NCBI GenBank assembly: GCA_025459425.1
Contig: JALOQF010000015.1
Location: forward strand, 1-57,292
Length of the DNA stretch: 57,292 bases
Direction of reading: 5' to 3'
Source of the DNA: Myxococcaceae bacterium
GTDB taxonomy: Bacteria; Myxococcota; Myxococcia; Myxococcales; Myxococcaceae
The notes under the pieces were generated by a model. That model searched no databases. It was given only the letters and a program-made list of their open reading frames with translations, and was not told the DNA's origin. Shown here piece by piece: positions 25,155 through 33,140 of this stretch; position 1 is the first letter of the stretch, and every line of letters starts with the position of its first letter. Both the position numbers and the translations under genes were made by a program.

Positions 25155-26312
25155 TCAGTCCACCGAGACCAGCCGCACCTTCTTGTAGATGCGGCGGTCG
25201 AGCGGCAAGCGCGCGTCGATGAAGCCCAGGGCCTCGTCGAACTCGAAGGTGAAGGTGGGCACCGGCGGGCTGATGCTGACGACGAGCTCGAAGGCCCAGA
25301 CGCTCACCAGGCTCTGCTTGCCCTCGGTGGCCTCGGCCGGCGGTGGCGGCAGCTTCTCGGCGGCGGCACGCACGTCGGCCATGGCTTCCTTGTCGACGGT
25401 GGCGTCGTTCGAGGGACTCAAGAGCTCGACCTTCAGCAGCTTGCCGCCGAGGTCCTGCGTCACCCGAATCGTCGCGCGGCGGGTCGTCTTGAACTGCTCG
25501 CGCATCTGCCGCGAGACCTCCTTGCGCGCCTCGAGGTCGACGCCCTGGATGCCCTGAATGCCATTGTTGACGAGGGCCGTGCGGCGCGAGGCGTTGTCGT
25601 TCGAGACGGGGGCGTCGATGGGGGCTCCGGTGGCGCCGAACTGCGCCGCCTTGTCGAGCCAGATCTCGTTGAAGAGCTTGGTGTTCTGCACGAACTGTTC
25701 GCCGTACCCCGACAGGCCGCCCTTCTGGTTCATCGCGCGGTCGGCGTCCCAGTTCTTGATGAGCGCCTTGCCGAGCTGCACGTAGTACGGGTGCACGAGC
25801 CCGCGGTCGACCTTGCCCCGGCCGATCGTCTCGCGGGTGAGGTCACCCACCAGGTCCTTGCTGACGGTCGGCGCGCGCAGGCCCTTCGGCTCGTCGTCGT
25901 CGAGGAAGGCGCCGGCGTCGAGTGAGAGCGCGAAGCGGCCCCCGGGCACCAGCGACGGCCGCTCGATGCGCGGCGCCTCGAGGCGGGGCTCGACGGGCGC
26001 GTCGGCCTGCGGTCGGTCGGACACGATGGGCGGCGCCTCGGCGGCGATCGGCGGGGTCGGCGCCGGCTTGACGCGCGGCACCTGTGGCGTCGGGCGCGGA
26101 GCGACCTTCGGCTCGACCGGGGCCTCGACGGGTGGGGGCGGCGGTGCGGGCTCGGGGGCCGGAAACTCGACCTCCACCAGGCTGATGCGCGTGCGCTGCG
26201 CTGCGGGCACCGTCCGGTCCGGCGTGCGCACGACGACGACGAACGCCGCGCCGTGCAGCGCCACGCTCACGGCGAGCGCCCCGTACGTCCACCTGTCGTT
26301 GCGCGGCTTCAC
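25155..26312 (-). CDS. TonB-like protein
   Basis: This 385-residue protein has one N-terminal membrane helix (~11-28), a Pro-rich periplasmic linker (~50-110, PEPAPPPPP and PKVAPRPTP) and a long soluble region with a TonB/TolA-like C-terminal part (TIRVTQDLGGKLLKVELLSPS then a second strand-helix unit). Such proteins transmit proton-motive energy to outer-membrane partners together with ExbBD-type motors, none of which is in the window. GTG start at 26312. It lies between the TetR gene and the methyltransferase, same strand. Confidence 0.75.
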   Translation of the reverse strand: MKPRNDRWTYGALAVSVALHGAAFVVVVRTPDRTVPAAQRTRISLVEVEFPAPEPAPPPPPVEAPVEPKVAPRPTPQVPRVKPAPTPPIAAEAPPIVSDRPQADAPVEPRLEAPRIERPSLVPGGRFALSLDAGAFLDDDEPKGLRAPTVSKDLVGDLTRETIGRGKVDRGLVHPYYVQLGKALIKNWDADRAMNQKGGLSGYGEQFVQNTKLFNEIWLDKAAQFGATGAPIDAPVSNDNASRRTALVNNGIQGIQGVDLEARKEVSRQMREQFKTTRRATIRVTQDLGGKLLKVELLSPSNDATVDKEAMADVRAAAEKLPPPPAEATEGKQSLVSVWAFELVVSISPPVPTFTFEFDEALGFIDARLPLDRRIYKKVRLVSVD

Positions 26313-26387
26313 TGGCGTTCCCTGACAACACTACCGCCGACCGGCCGTCATCGCCGAATGCCTGCACGAACGGCGGGCCGGCCGCTT

Positions 26388-27080
26388 TCAGGCCTTGAGG
26401 CCGTCGAGGATGAGCGTGGTGAGCGCCTCGGGCACTTCGAGGGGGTTGCCGATGTCTTCTTCCTGCAGCACCGCGAGCAGCAGCCGCTCGGCCGCGCCCA
26501 CCACCGTCAGCGCGCTCACCGGGACGGGAATCGGCTTGAGAATGCGGTGCGCCTGCGCCTGCGCGGTGATGCTGATGGCGTAGCGCGACACCACCTTCGA
26601 CAGCTCGACGATGGGCACGCGGGGCCCGGCGGCCGGCGCGCGGCACTCCTGCAGGTACAGCCGCACCTCGCCCGGGTGCTCCATCAAGAGCGTCGCCACC
26701 ACGTCGCCCACCTTCCGGTACGCCGCGAACTGGGCGTCGCGCGTCGAGGCCGTGCGCAGGTCGACGCTGCACGCCTCGAGCGCCTCGACCATCAGCCGCC
26801 GCGCACCCTCGATGAGATCTTCCACCAGCGCCGTCTGCGTCTCGAAGTACCGGTAGAAGCCGCCCTTGGCCATGCCGGCGCGCTTCATGATGTCGTCGAC
26901 GCTCACCGCGTCGATGCCGCGCTCGAGGAACAGGTGCAGCGCAGCGTCCTTGATGGCGGCCGCCTTCTCCTTGCGGTTGGTGTCGCGCACGCCCCCGATG
27001 GGCCCCGGCCGACGCACCTCGGGCTCGGCCTCACGCTTTTTTCGCAGGGGGGGCTTGATGTGTCGTGACCGATTGGTCAT
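26388..27080 (-). CDS. TetR/AcrR-family transcriptional regulator
   Basis: In this 230-residue protein, residues ~36-90 form the TetR HTH: KDAALHLFLERGIDAVSVDDIMKRAG and then KGGFYRYFETQTALVEDLI. A basic N-terminal extension of about 30 residues precedes it. The C-terminal ligand domain is helical and of the type that binds small hydrophobic molecules. The gene is divergent from the hydroxylase-like gene at 27130 with 49 bases between, so it probably represses that gene and itself from the shared region. Shine-Dalgarno GGAGAG precedes the ATG. Confidence 0.85.
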   Translation of the reverse strand: MTNRSRHIKPPLRKKREAEPEVRRPGPIGGVRDTNRKEKAAAIKDAALHLFLERGIDAVSVDDIMKRAGMAKGGFYRYFETQTALVEDLIEGARRLMVEALEACSVDLRTASTRDAQFAAYRKVGDVVATLLMEHPGEVRLYLQECRAPAAGPRVPIVELSKVVSRYAISITAQAQAHRILKPIPVPVSALTVVGAAERLLLAVLQEEDIGNPLEVPEALTTLILDGLKA

Positions 27081-27129
27081 TCTTCTCTCCGTCGAAGCGG
27101 GTCGGGAACATTACGCGAGGAGCAGGCTC

Positions 27130-27738
27130 ATGCTTGGCATTCCCATCGGGCTGGCGGCGTCGAACGCGGGCGAGTGGTTCATTCACAAGTACTGGCTGCA
27201 CGGGCTCGGGAAGGACAAGACGAGCTTCTGGGCGTTTCACTGGCACGAGCACCACCGTGAGTCGCGCAAGAACGACATGTTCGACGCGCAGTACATTCGT
27301 TCGGTGTTCAGCTGGTCGCCGCAGGGCAAAGAGGCGCTCGCGCTGGCCCTGGGCGCGGTGGCGATGACGCCGATGTTCCCGGTGGCGCCGTTCTTCACCG
27401 GTACCGTGTGGTACCGCATGTACCGGTACTACCGGATCCACAAGCGCGCGCACCTCGACCGCGAGTGGGCGAAGACGAATCTGCCGTGGCACTACGATCA
27501 CCACATGGGGAAGGACCAGAACGCCAACTGGTGCGTCACCCACCCGTGGTTCGATCACGTGATGGGCACCCGCAAGCTGTACGAGTACACGGCGAAGGGG
27601 CCGTCGGGTGAGTCGGCACCGGCGTCACGGCGCAAATCGTTCCTGGGCCGCGCCGTCGACGGGCTGAAGGAGGCGTGGGCGGTGCAGAAGGCGCTGAGGG
27701 CCGAGAAGAAGGCCGAGCCCAGGCTCCGGGCTGCCTGA
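27130..27738 (+). CDS. Fatty acid hydroxylase / carotene hydroxylase-like membrane enzyme
   Basis: This 202-residue protein has three His clusters that bind a di-iron centre: HKYWLH (~19-24), HWHEHH (~37-42) and HYDHH (~122-126). Hydrophobic segments lie at 1-16 and ~75-100. Members hydroxylate or desaturate lipids or carotenoids in the membrane. The start at 27130 has AGGAG 7 bases upstream; an open frame extends further upstream but overlaps the TetR gene. The C-terminal AEPRLRAA plus stop is part of a tandemly triplicated DNA segment. Confidence 0.8.
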   Translation: MLGIPIGLAASNAGEWFIHKYWLHGLGKDKTSFWAFHWHEHHRESRKNDMFDAQYIRSVFSWSPQGKEALALALGAVAMTPMFPVAPFFTGTVWYRMYRYYRIHKRAHLDREWAKTNLPWHYDHHMGKDQNANWCVTHPWFDHVMGTRKLYEYTAKGPSGESAPASRRKSFLGRAVDGLKEAWAVQKALRAEKKAEPRLRAA

Positions 27739-28056
27739 GCCGAACGCACCGGAGGAAGCTGTTCCTTGCGTGTTCGGACTCGGCGCTGAATCGTCGATGA
27801 CGGCGGCAGGAACAGGCGCTGAAGGCCGAGCCGAGGCTCCGGGCTGCCTGAGGCGAACGCACCGGAGGAAGCGGTACCTTGTGTCTTCGGACTCGGCGCT
27901 GAGTCGTCGATGACGGCGGCGGGAAATGGCGCTGAAAGCCGAGCCGAGGCTCCGGGCTGCCTGAGGCGAACGTACCCGAGGAAGCGGTACCTTGCGTCTT
28001 CGGACTCGGCGCTGAGTCGTCGATGACGGCGGCGGGAACACGCGCCGCCCGAGGCG
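27718..28056. repeat. Three tandem copies of a 113-bp unit
   Basis: Copies run 27718-27830, 27831-27943 and 27944-28056, with an exact 113-bp period and only scattered substitutions; the last ~20 bases of copy 3 are degenerate. Copy 1 begins inside the hydroxylase gene, so its final codons and stop recur twice downstream, out of use. Each unit has a GACTC/GAGTC small stem (imperfect in copy 1). The rest of the 27739-28113 stretch, after 28056, holds nothing I recognise. Confidence 0.85.
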
Positions 28057-28113
28057 AAGGGCCTGCACCCGTTCGAGCGGGACGACGTCGACCAGCTGCC
28101 GCGGTCGACGAAG

Positions 28114-28581
28114 TCACTTCCTCTTCTTCAGCTCCTGCGAGCGTTCCTGCCGCTCGAGCCGCTTCAGCGGGTCGTCGTGGCCCACGAAGTTCGCGGCCCG
28201 CGCGGCGACCTCGACCGCCTTCTGGTGCAGGCTCGATGGATCGTACTGGTACTCGGGGGCGTGCGACTGGCCGAAGGCCGCGAGGAAGCTCCTCGCGAGG
28301 TCGCGCTCGTCGTCGGTGGCGTGCGGCGACAGCAGCGCCACCACCCGGGGGTACCCGTTCGCCGCGGCCTTGAGCAGCGCTGTTTCCTGTTCGTCGTCGC
28401 GCCACGAGGGCTCGGCGCCCGCCGCGAGCAGCTGCGCCACCACGTCGTCGAGGCCCCGCCGTGCCGCCTCGATGAGCGGCGTCGTGCGGCCTGGCCCGAG
28501 CTCGTTCACGTCACGGGTGGCCTTCAGCGCCGCGGCGATGGCGGCGCGATCTTCCGAGGCGATGGCGTCGAGGAGCGACAT
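28114..28581 (-). CDS. Ankyrin-repeat protein
   Basis: This 155-residue soluble protein has two to three ankyrin units: TTPLIEAARRGLDDVVAQLL, ETALLKAAANGYPRVVALL and a weaker N-terminal one. The last ~45 residues are helical and charged, ending KKRK. It is a protein-binding scaffold of unknown partner. ATG 28581 is chosen over the longer upstream frame because the repeats begin there. A -10-like TACCGT sits 7 bases upstream. Confidence 0.75.
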   Translation of the reverse strand: MSLLDAIASEDRAAIAAALKATRDVNELGPGRTTPLIEAARRGLDDVVAQLLAAGAEPSWRDDEQETALLKAAANGYPRVVALLSPHATDDERDLARSFLAAFGQSHAPEYQYDPSSLHQKAVEVAARAANFVGHDDPLKRLERQERSQELKKRK

Positions 28582-28588
28582 GCAACGA

Positions 28589-28594
28589 ACGGTA
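28589..28594 (-). promoter_or_regulatory. -10-like hexamer upstream of the ankyrin gene
   Basis: On the minus strand TACCGT ends 7 bases before the ATG at 28581, again without a Shine-Dalgarno, fitting a leaderless start. Confidence 0.3.
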
Positions 28595-28699
28595 CCCCAG
28601 CTCGAACGGTCCAGTGGCAGCGGCATTTCTCGCGCGCCGAGAACCGTGACAGTCCCGTGGAGTGACTTCCACCCGGGACCTGTGCGACAGGGCGCCCTC

Positions 28700-30286
28700 A
28701 TGCGTGGGCTCGTCATCGTCCTCCTGGCGTCGCTGAGCGGCTGCACCTGCGGTGCCGATCGGATTCAGGTGGTGCGCATGGAAGAGGACGCCGGCGTGCC
28801 CGTGGTCGACTGCGTGCCGGCCACCGAGGTGTGCAACGGCCTCGACGACGACTGTGACGGTGAAGTCGACGAGGCGCTCCCTTCGGCCGAGTGTGGCGTG
28901 GGCGCGTGCCGGCGCATGGTGCCGACCTGCGTGAACGGCGCGCCGCAGACCTGCACGCCCGGCCGGCCGACGGCCGAGACCTGCAACGGGCTCGACGACG
29001 ACTGCAACGGCGCCGTCGACGAGAACCTGATGCCCACGACGTGCGGCGTGGGCGAGTGCGCGGCCGTCTCGGCCACCTGCGCCATGGGCCGACCGGTCGC
29101 CTGCATGCCGGCCGCTCCGGGCACCGAGCGCTGCAACGGCAAGGACGACGACTGTGACGGCACGGTCGACGAGGGGCTGCTGCAGAACGTGTCGGGCGAC
29201 GTGCGCCTCACCAGCAACGACGCCGCGAGCGACTTCGTCTACCTCGGCTCGTCGCCGCAGGGCTTTGGCGTGGTCTGGCAGGACAAGCGGGACGGCGCGA
29301 CGACGGGCGACATCTACTTCCTCTCGCTCGACAAGCAGGGGCGGCGCCAGGGCGGCGACCTGCGCGTCAGCTCGACGAGCGGCGTCAGCACCCACCCGTC
29401 GGTCGCCTTCGGCAATGGCGGCTGGGGGCTCGTCTACGCCGACGACACCGTCGAGAACCTCGAGCTCTACTACCGCGCCCTGACGCCCTCGGGGCAGCCG
29501 GCTGGCGCGCCCGTTCGGCTCACCGCCTCGCCCGGAGACTCCGACTGGCCCGACGTGGTGTGGACGGGCAGCGAGTACGCCATCGCCTGGGAAGACGAGC
29601 GCGCGGGCGCCAACCGCCACGACATCTACTTCATGCGCATCGACGCCACCGGCTCGCGCCTGGGCCCCGAGGTGCGCGTGACGACCGACCCGAACCGGCA
29701 GAGCTACCCCATCCTCAAGTACTCGGGGCAGGGCTACGGGCTGGCGTGGACCGACTGGCGCGACGGCAACCGGGAGATCTACTTCCGCCGGCTCGGCCTC
29801 GATGGAGCCCTGGTGGGCGGCGAGGTGCGCATCAGCAACAACGCCGCCGACTCGGCCTGGGTCGACCTCACGTGGAACGGTGATCGGCGCGAGTGGGCGC
29901 TGGTGTGGCACGACCAGCGCGACGGGAACGCCGAGATCTACTTCCAGCGCCTCGACGAGACGGGCAACAAGCTTGGCGGTGAGGTGCGGCTCACCACCGC
30001 GAGCGGCTTCTCGGGTTACCCCAGCATCGACTGGAACGGCTTCGAGTACGGCATCTCGTGGCAGGACGACCGGGCGGCTGCGAACCGGCCGTCGATCTAC
30101 TTCATGAAGCTGACCGGCGTCGGGGTGAAGAACGGCGCCGACCTGAAGCTGTCGAGCGGGAACGCCGGCGCCACGTTCACCACGGCCCTGTGGAACGGGT
30201 CGACCTTCGCGTTCGTCTGGCGCGACGAACGCAACGCCCCTGCGACCAACACCGAGCTCTACTTCGCGTACGTGGGCTGTCCCTGA
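28700..30286 (+). CDS. MopE-like lipoprotein with a beta-propeller of ASP-box-like blades
   Basis: This 528-residue lipoprotein has lipobox LSGC (Cys15). Three CNG(L/K)DDDC(D/N)G motifs (residues ~45-155), each in a Cys-rich unit, match the putative metal-binding MopE repeat common in myxobacterial secreted proteins. From ~165 to the end come seven or so repeats with W.D.R.G....IYF patterns (VWQDKRDG, AWEDERAG, AWTDWRDG, VWHDQRDG, SWQDDRA, VWRDERN), a sialidase-like propeller. It is probably surface-exposed. The ATG at 28700 opens the signal peptide. Confidence 0.8.
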   Translation: MRGLVIVLLASLSGCTCGADRIQVVRMEEDAGVPVVDCVPATEVCNGLDDDCDGEVDEALPSAECGVGACRRMVPTCVNGAPQTCTPGRPTAETCNGLDDDCNGAVDENLMPTTCGVGECAAVSATCAMGRPVACMPAAPGTERCNGKDDDCDGTVDEGLLQNVSGDVRLTSNDAASDFVYLGSSPQGFGVVWQDKRDGATTGDIYFLSLDKQGRRQGGDLRVSSTSGVSTHPSVAFGNGGWGLVYADDTVENLELYYRALTPSGQPAGAPVRLTASPGDSDWPDVVWTGSEYAIAWEDERAGANRHDIYFMRIDATGSRLGPEVRVTTDPNRQSYPILKYSGQGYGLAWTDWRDGNREIYFRRLGLDGALVGGEVRISNNAADSAWVDLTWNGDRREWALVWHDQRDGNAEIYFQRLDETGNKLGGEVRLTTASGFSGYPSIDWNGFEYGISWQDDRAAANRPSIYFMKLTGVGVKNGADLKLSSGNAGATFTTALWNGSTFAFVWRDERNAPATNTELYFAYVGCP

Positions 30287-30300
30287 GGGTTGGCCCTCGG
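30283..30300 (+). terminator. Hairpin at the end of the MopE-like gene
   Basis: CTGAGGG and CCCTCGG form a 7-bp stem (one G-T pair) with loop TTGG, overlapping the stop codon. No T tract follows. It is a weak terminator candidate. Confidence 0.35.
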
Positions 30301-30425
30301 CGGGACCGCACGTTCGCGGTCTCGGACGCGCACCTTCGGTGACGGTGAGCGCTGTCGTCGGGTGACGCGGCGAGCGGCGGGTGGCCCTCCGTTCGGTTCC
30401 GGCAACCGGGGGCCGGGTCGACCAG

Positions 30426-30493
30426 ATGCGCCTGACGTCCGGGGATCCGGATCAGCCCGATGCGCCTGGCGTTCCGGGCTTCGGGTCAGCCCG
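30426..30493. repeat. Two imperfect 34-bp direct repeats
   Basis: Units at 30426-30459 and 30460-30493 share ATGCGCCTG, a CCGG-centred middle and TCAGCCCG at the end; a third partial start (ATGTGCTG) follows at 30494. The second unit overlaps the last codons of the response-regulator gene. Confidence 0.6.
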
Positions 30494-31589
30494 ATGTGCT
30501 GCGGGCGAGCGACGTCGGCGCCCCCACCCGCACCAGCGACTGGGCGTCAGCGCCCACGAAGAACGCCCGGCTCCGCTCGAGGTGCGAGGTGGTCAGCCAC
30601 GTGCCGGCCTTGAGCACCTCGAGCTCCGGTCTCGACGTGGGCGTGAGCGGGGCGACCAGCACGAGCCCCGGTGTCAGCTCGGCGAAGGGCACGGCTCGCA
30701 CCTCGAGGGGCTGACGGGCGGCCCTGAGCCGAACCGGGCCGATCGCCTCGGCCATGCCCGGCAGCGCGGCGGCGCTGGTGAGCGCACGGCCCGGAGCGGC
30801 CACCATCACCGAGTGCCCCGCGCCTCGCAGCGCCTGCGCCGTTCGTTTCAGCCACGTCGTCACGAGGTCGGCCAGCAGCTCCGTCGAAGCGGCGCTCGCT
30901 GGCAGCGGGGCGAAGGCGCCCATCGCCACCTCGGACTGCCCGGCCGTGAAGCCGAGCGCACCCTCGACCTCGAGCACCAGGTCGAGCCACACACCCGCGT
31001 CGACGAGCGCGAGCGACCCATGGGCGCGCGAGACGCCGTGACCGGGCGTGACCGACAGCGCCTGCACGAGGGGCTCGAGCTCGCGCCGCGCGACGGCCTC
31101 GAGCGGTTCGTCGTGGCCCGAGGCCGACACCCGAACGTTCGCCGCCAGCGAGCTCACGGCCTCGATCCGCCCCAGGGCGAGCTCGAGGGCGTGGGCGCGC
31201 GCGAGCAGCTCATGCTGGGTCTCGACGACCCGCTGGCCCACCTTGAGCCGCGCCATCAGCTCGCCCGGTGAGGGCGGCTTCGACAGGAAGTCATCGGCGC
31301 CCGCCTTGAGCCCTTCGACGGCGTCCTCCCGGTCGGTGCGGGCCGACAGCAGCACCAGGTGTGGACGAACGGCGAGCGCCGCCTCGCGGGCCTTGCGGCA
31401 GACCTCGGGGCCGTCGAGCCCCGGCATCTCCCAGTCCAGCAGCGCGACCTTCGGGCCCGACGCGTCGAGCAGCACGCGCAGCGCTTCGTGCCCGTCTCGC
31501 GCCTCGACCACCTCATGCCCCGCGCGCCGCAACAGCCCCGTCAACTGCCTCCGCTGAACCTCGGAGTCCTCCGCCACCAACACCCGCAT
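30486..31589 (-). CDS. Response regulator with an uncharacterised C-terminal domain
   Basis: This 367-residue protein has a CheY-like receiver domain (1-120) with acidic pocket Glu7/Asp8, phospho-acceptor Asp52 (LLDWEMPGLDG) and Lys104 (FLSKPP). A helical linker (~120-155) follows. Residues ~160-290 look alpha/beta and contain ELLADLVTTWLKRTAQAL, which recalls CheX/CheC-type phosphatase or carrier domains, but I cannot confirm this. The C-terminal ~75 residues form a small beta domain. There is no DNA-binding or GGDEF domain, so output is probably by protein contact. No histidine kinase is adjacent. Confidence 0.8.
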   Translation of the reverse strand: MRVLVAEDSEVQRRQLTGLLRRAGHEVVEARDGHEALRVLLDASGPKVALLDWEMPGLDGPEVCRKAREAALAVRPHLVLLSARTDREDAVEGLKAGADDFLSKPPSPGELMARLKVGQRVVETQHELLARAHALELALGRIEAVSSLAANVRVSASGHDEPLEAVARRELEPLVQALSVTPGHGVSRAHGSLALVDAGVWLDLVLEVEGALGFTAGQSEVAMGAFAPLPASAASTELLADLVTTWLKRTAQALRGAGHSVMVAAPGRALTSAAALPGMAEAIGPVRLRAARQPLEVRAVPFAELTPGLVLVAPLTPTSRPELEVLKAGTWLTTSHLERSRAFFVGADAQSLVRVGAPTSLARSTSG

Positions 31590-31771
31590 GCTTCATGAGT
31601 AGCGCGCAGAATTTTCGCGAGCACGACTCTCTCTCGCGTCAGGGCTCTGACGCGACGACGGCTCCGGCGCGGTGGCGACGCGGCGCACGTTCGCCAACTC
31701 ACGCTCCGCGCTCCAGCAGCGAGTTGCGCTCGGCCATCGCTGCACTCGAGCCTCTGCTCCAGTGGCGTTCG

Positions 31772-32446
31772 TCAGCCCGAGACGAGGGGCGAAAGCACGC
31801 GGCGCAGGGCCGCGTCACGGCGGGCCTGGCTGCGCAGGAAGGGCACGGGGCCGAGGAACTCGACCGAGGGGAACCGGCGCTCGAGCTCGGCGCGGTTGAA
31901 GGGCTCCGACGCGTCTCGGCCCGGCGTCGACTTCGACAGCACCACGGCGCGCACCGGCAGCCCCCGCTTGGAGAGCGCCCCGAGCGTGAGGGTGGTGTGG
32001 TTGATGGTGCCGAGCCCCGCGCGCGCGACCACGATGACCGGGAGCCGGAACGCGGCGATGGCGTCGATGACGTCGTGCTGCGCGTCGAGCGGCACGAAGA
32101 GGCCGCCGGCGCCTTCGACGACGCCCGCGCGCCGGCCGAAGCTGCGAAACGTCTTCATCACGGTGGCCCACGAGGTCTTTCGGTGCTCGACGCGCGCAGC
32201 GATGGCTGGGGCCACCGGGGTGGTGAAGCGGAAGAGGCTGATGGTGTCGAGCGCCTGGTGGCCGCCGGCCGCACGCTGGAGCCGCAGGCTGTCCGCCGGG
32301 GCGTCGAGCGTCGCCATGCCGCTCTCGAAGGGCTTGAAGGCGAAGGGTGACAGCCCACGGGCCGCCATCACCCCGAGGAGCGCGGCGCTCACCTCGGTCT
32401 TGCCCACGTTCGTGTCGGTGCCGGTGACGAAGAAGCGGTTTGCCAT
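31772..32446 (-). CDS. bioD: Dethiobiotin synthetase
   Basis: This 224-residue enzyme catalyses ATP-dependent ring closure of 7,8-diaminopelargonate with CO2 in biotin synthesis. Visible features are the P-loop GTDTNVGKTEVSAALL (~8-23), KPFESG (the substrate Lys motif usually KPV.sG), VVEGAGGLFVPL (~109-120) and the C-terminal switch. Other bio genes are not in the window, though biotin-dependent carboxylase genes are (14046-16092). A weak AGGACAGG lies upstream of the ATG. Confidence 0.9.
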   Translation of the reverse strand: MANRFFVTGTDTNVGKTEVSAALLGVMAARGLSPFAFKPFESGMATLDAPADSLRLQRAAGGHQALDTISLFRFTTPVAPAIAARVEHRKTSWATVMKTFRSFGRRAGVVEGAGGLFVPLDAQHDVIDAIAAFRLPVIVVARAGLGTINHTTLTLGALSKRGLPVRAVVLSKSTPGRDASEPFNRAELERRFPSVEFLGPVPFLRSQARRDAALRRVLSPLVSG

Positions 32447-32579
32447 GCACGCCTGTCCTGGGCACCTCGGCGCGCCGGCGCAAGGCCTTCGACAGGGCCA
32501 GGAGGTTTGGCATTCGGGAGAGACCTCGATATTGACCCGCCCGCGCGTCGGCCGAGCGCGAGCCTGGGAGCCATTCGTG

Positions 32580-33140
32580 ATGCTTCGACGACTTCTTTGG
32601 GTAGCCGTGGCGGCGCTGGTGCCGCTGACGGCCTCCGCCACCGTGGTGCTGGCGATGTCGATGGAAGAGATGACGGCGCGCGTGCCCGTGGTGGTGCGCG
32701 GCACCGTGCACCGCGTCGACCCACAGTGGACCGAAGGGCGCACCGGCATCTGGACCTACGCCGAGGTCGTCGTGAAGGAGTCTCTCAAGGGCGGCACCCG
32801 CACCACGGTGCTGGTGAAGCAGCCGGGCGGCACCATGGGCGAGGTCAGCATGCGGGTGGCGGGCGCGGCGGCCTTCACGCCAGGCGAAGACGTGGTGCTC
32901 TTCCTCGAGCCGGCGGTCGACGAGGCCAACACCTTCGTCCTCCATTCGATGGCGGCCTCGAAGGTGACGCTGCAGAACCGCCGCGGCGTGCAGGTGGCCT
33001 TGCGCGATCTCTCGGGCCTGTCGTTCGCGCGCTACGGCGAGAAGAACCTGGTGCAGCCGGTCGACGAGCGCGAGGTGCTGGGGACCGCCGAGGCCTTCCT
33101 CGCGCGGGTGCGCACGGCGGCGAAGGGAGGTGCGCGATGA
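32580..33140 (+). CDS. Small secreted protein preceding the matrixin gene
   Basis: This 186-residue protein has a signal peptide (1-20, LTASA). The mature part is beta-rich with VVVRGTVHRVDPQW, VVVKESLKGG and GEDVVLFLEP, a pattern seen in small myxobacterial secreted proteins found next to matrixins. I do not recognise a named family and cannot state a function. Its TGA overlaps the ATG of the protease gene (ATGA), and GGGAGG at 33125-33130 serves that start, so the two are coupled. A GTG directly precedes the ATG. Confidence 0.75.
   Translation: MLRRLLWVAVAALVPLTASATVVLAMSMEEMTARVPVVVRGTVHRVDPQWTEGRTGIWTYAEVVVKESLKGGTRTTVLVKQPGGTMGEVSMRVAGAAAFTPGEDVVLFLEPAVDEANTFVLHSMAASKVTLQNRRGVQVALRDLSGLSFARYGEKNLVQPVDEREVLGTAEAFLARVRTAAKGGAR

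Noticed and set aside
27536..28405. Minus-strand frame of 289 residues with internal protein repeats
   Set aside because: The repeats only reflect the 113-bp DNA triplication; no start signal or domain.
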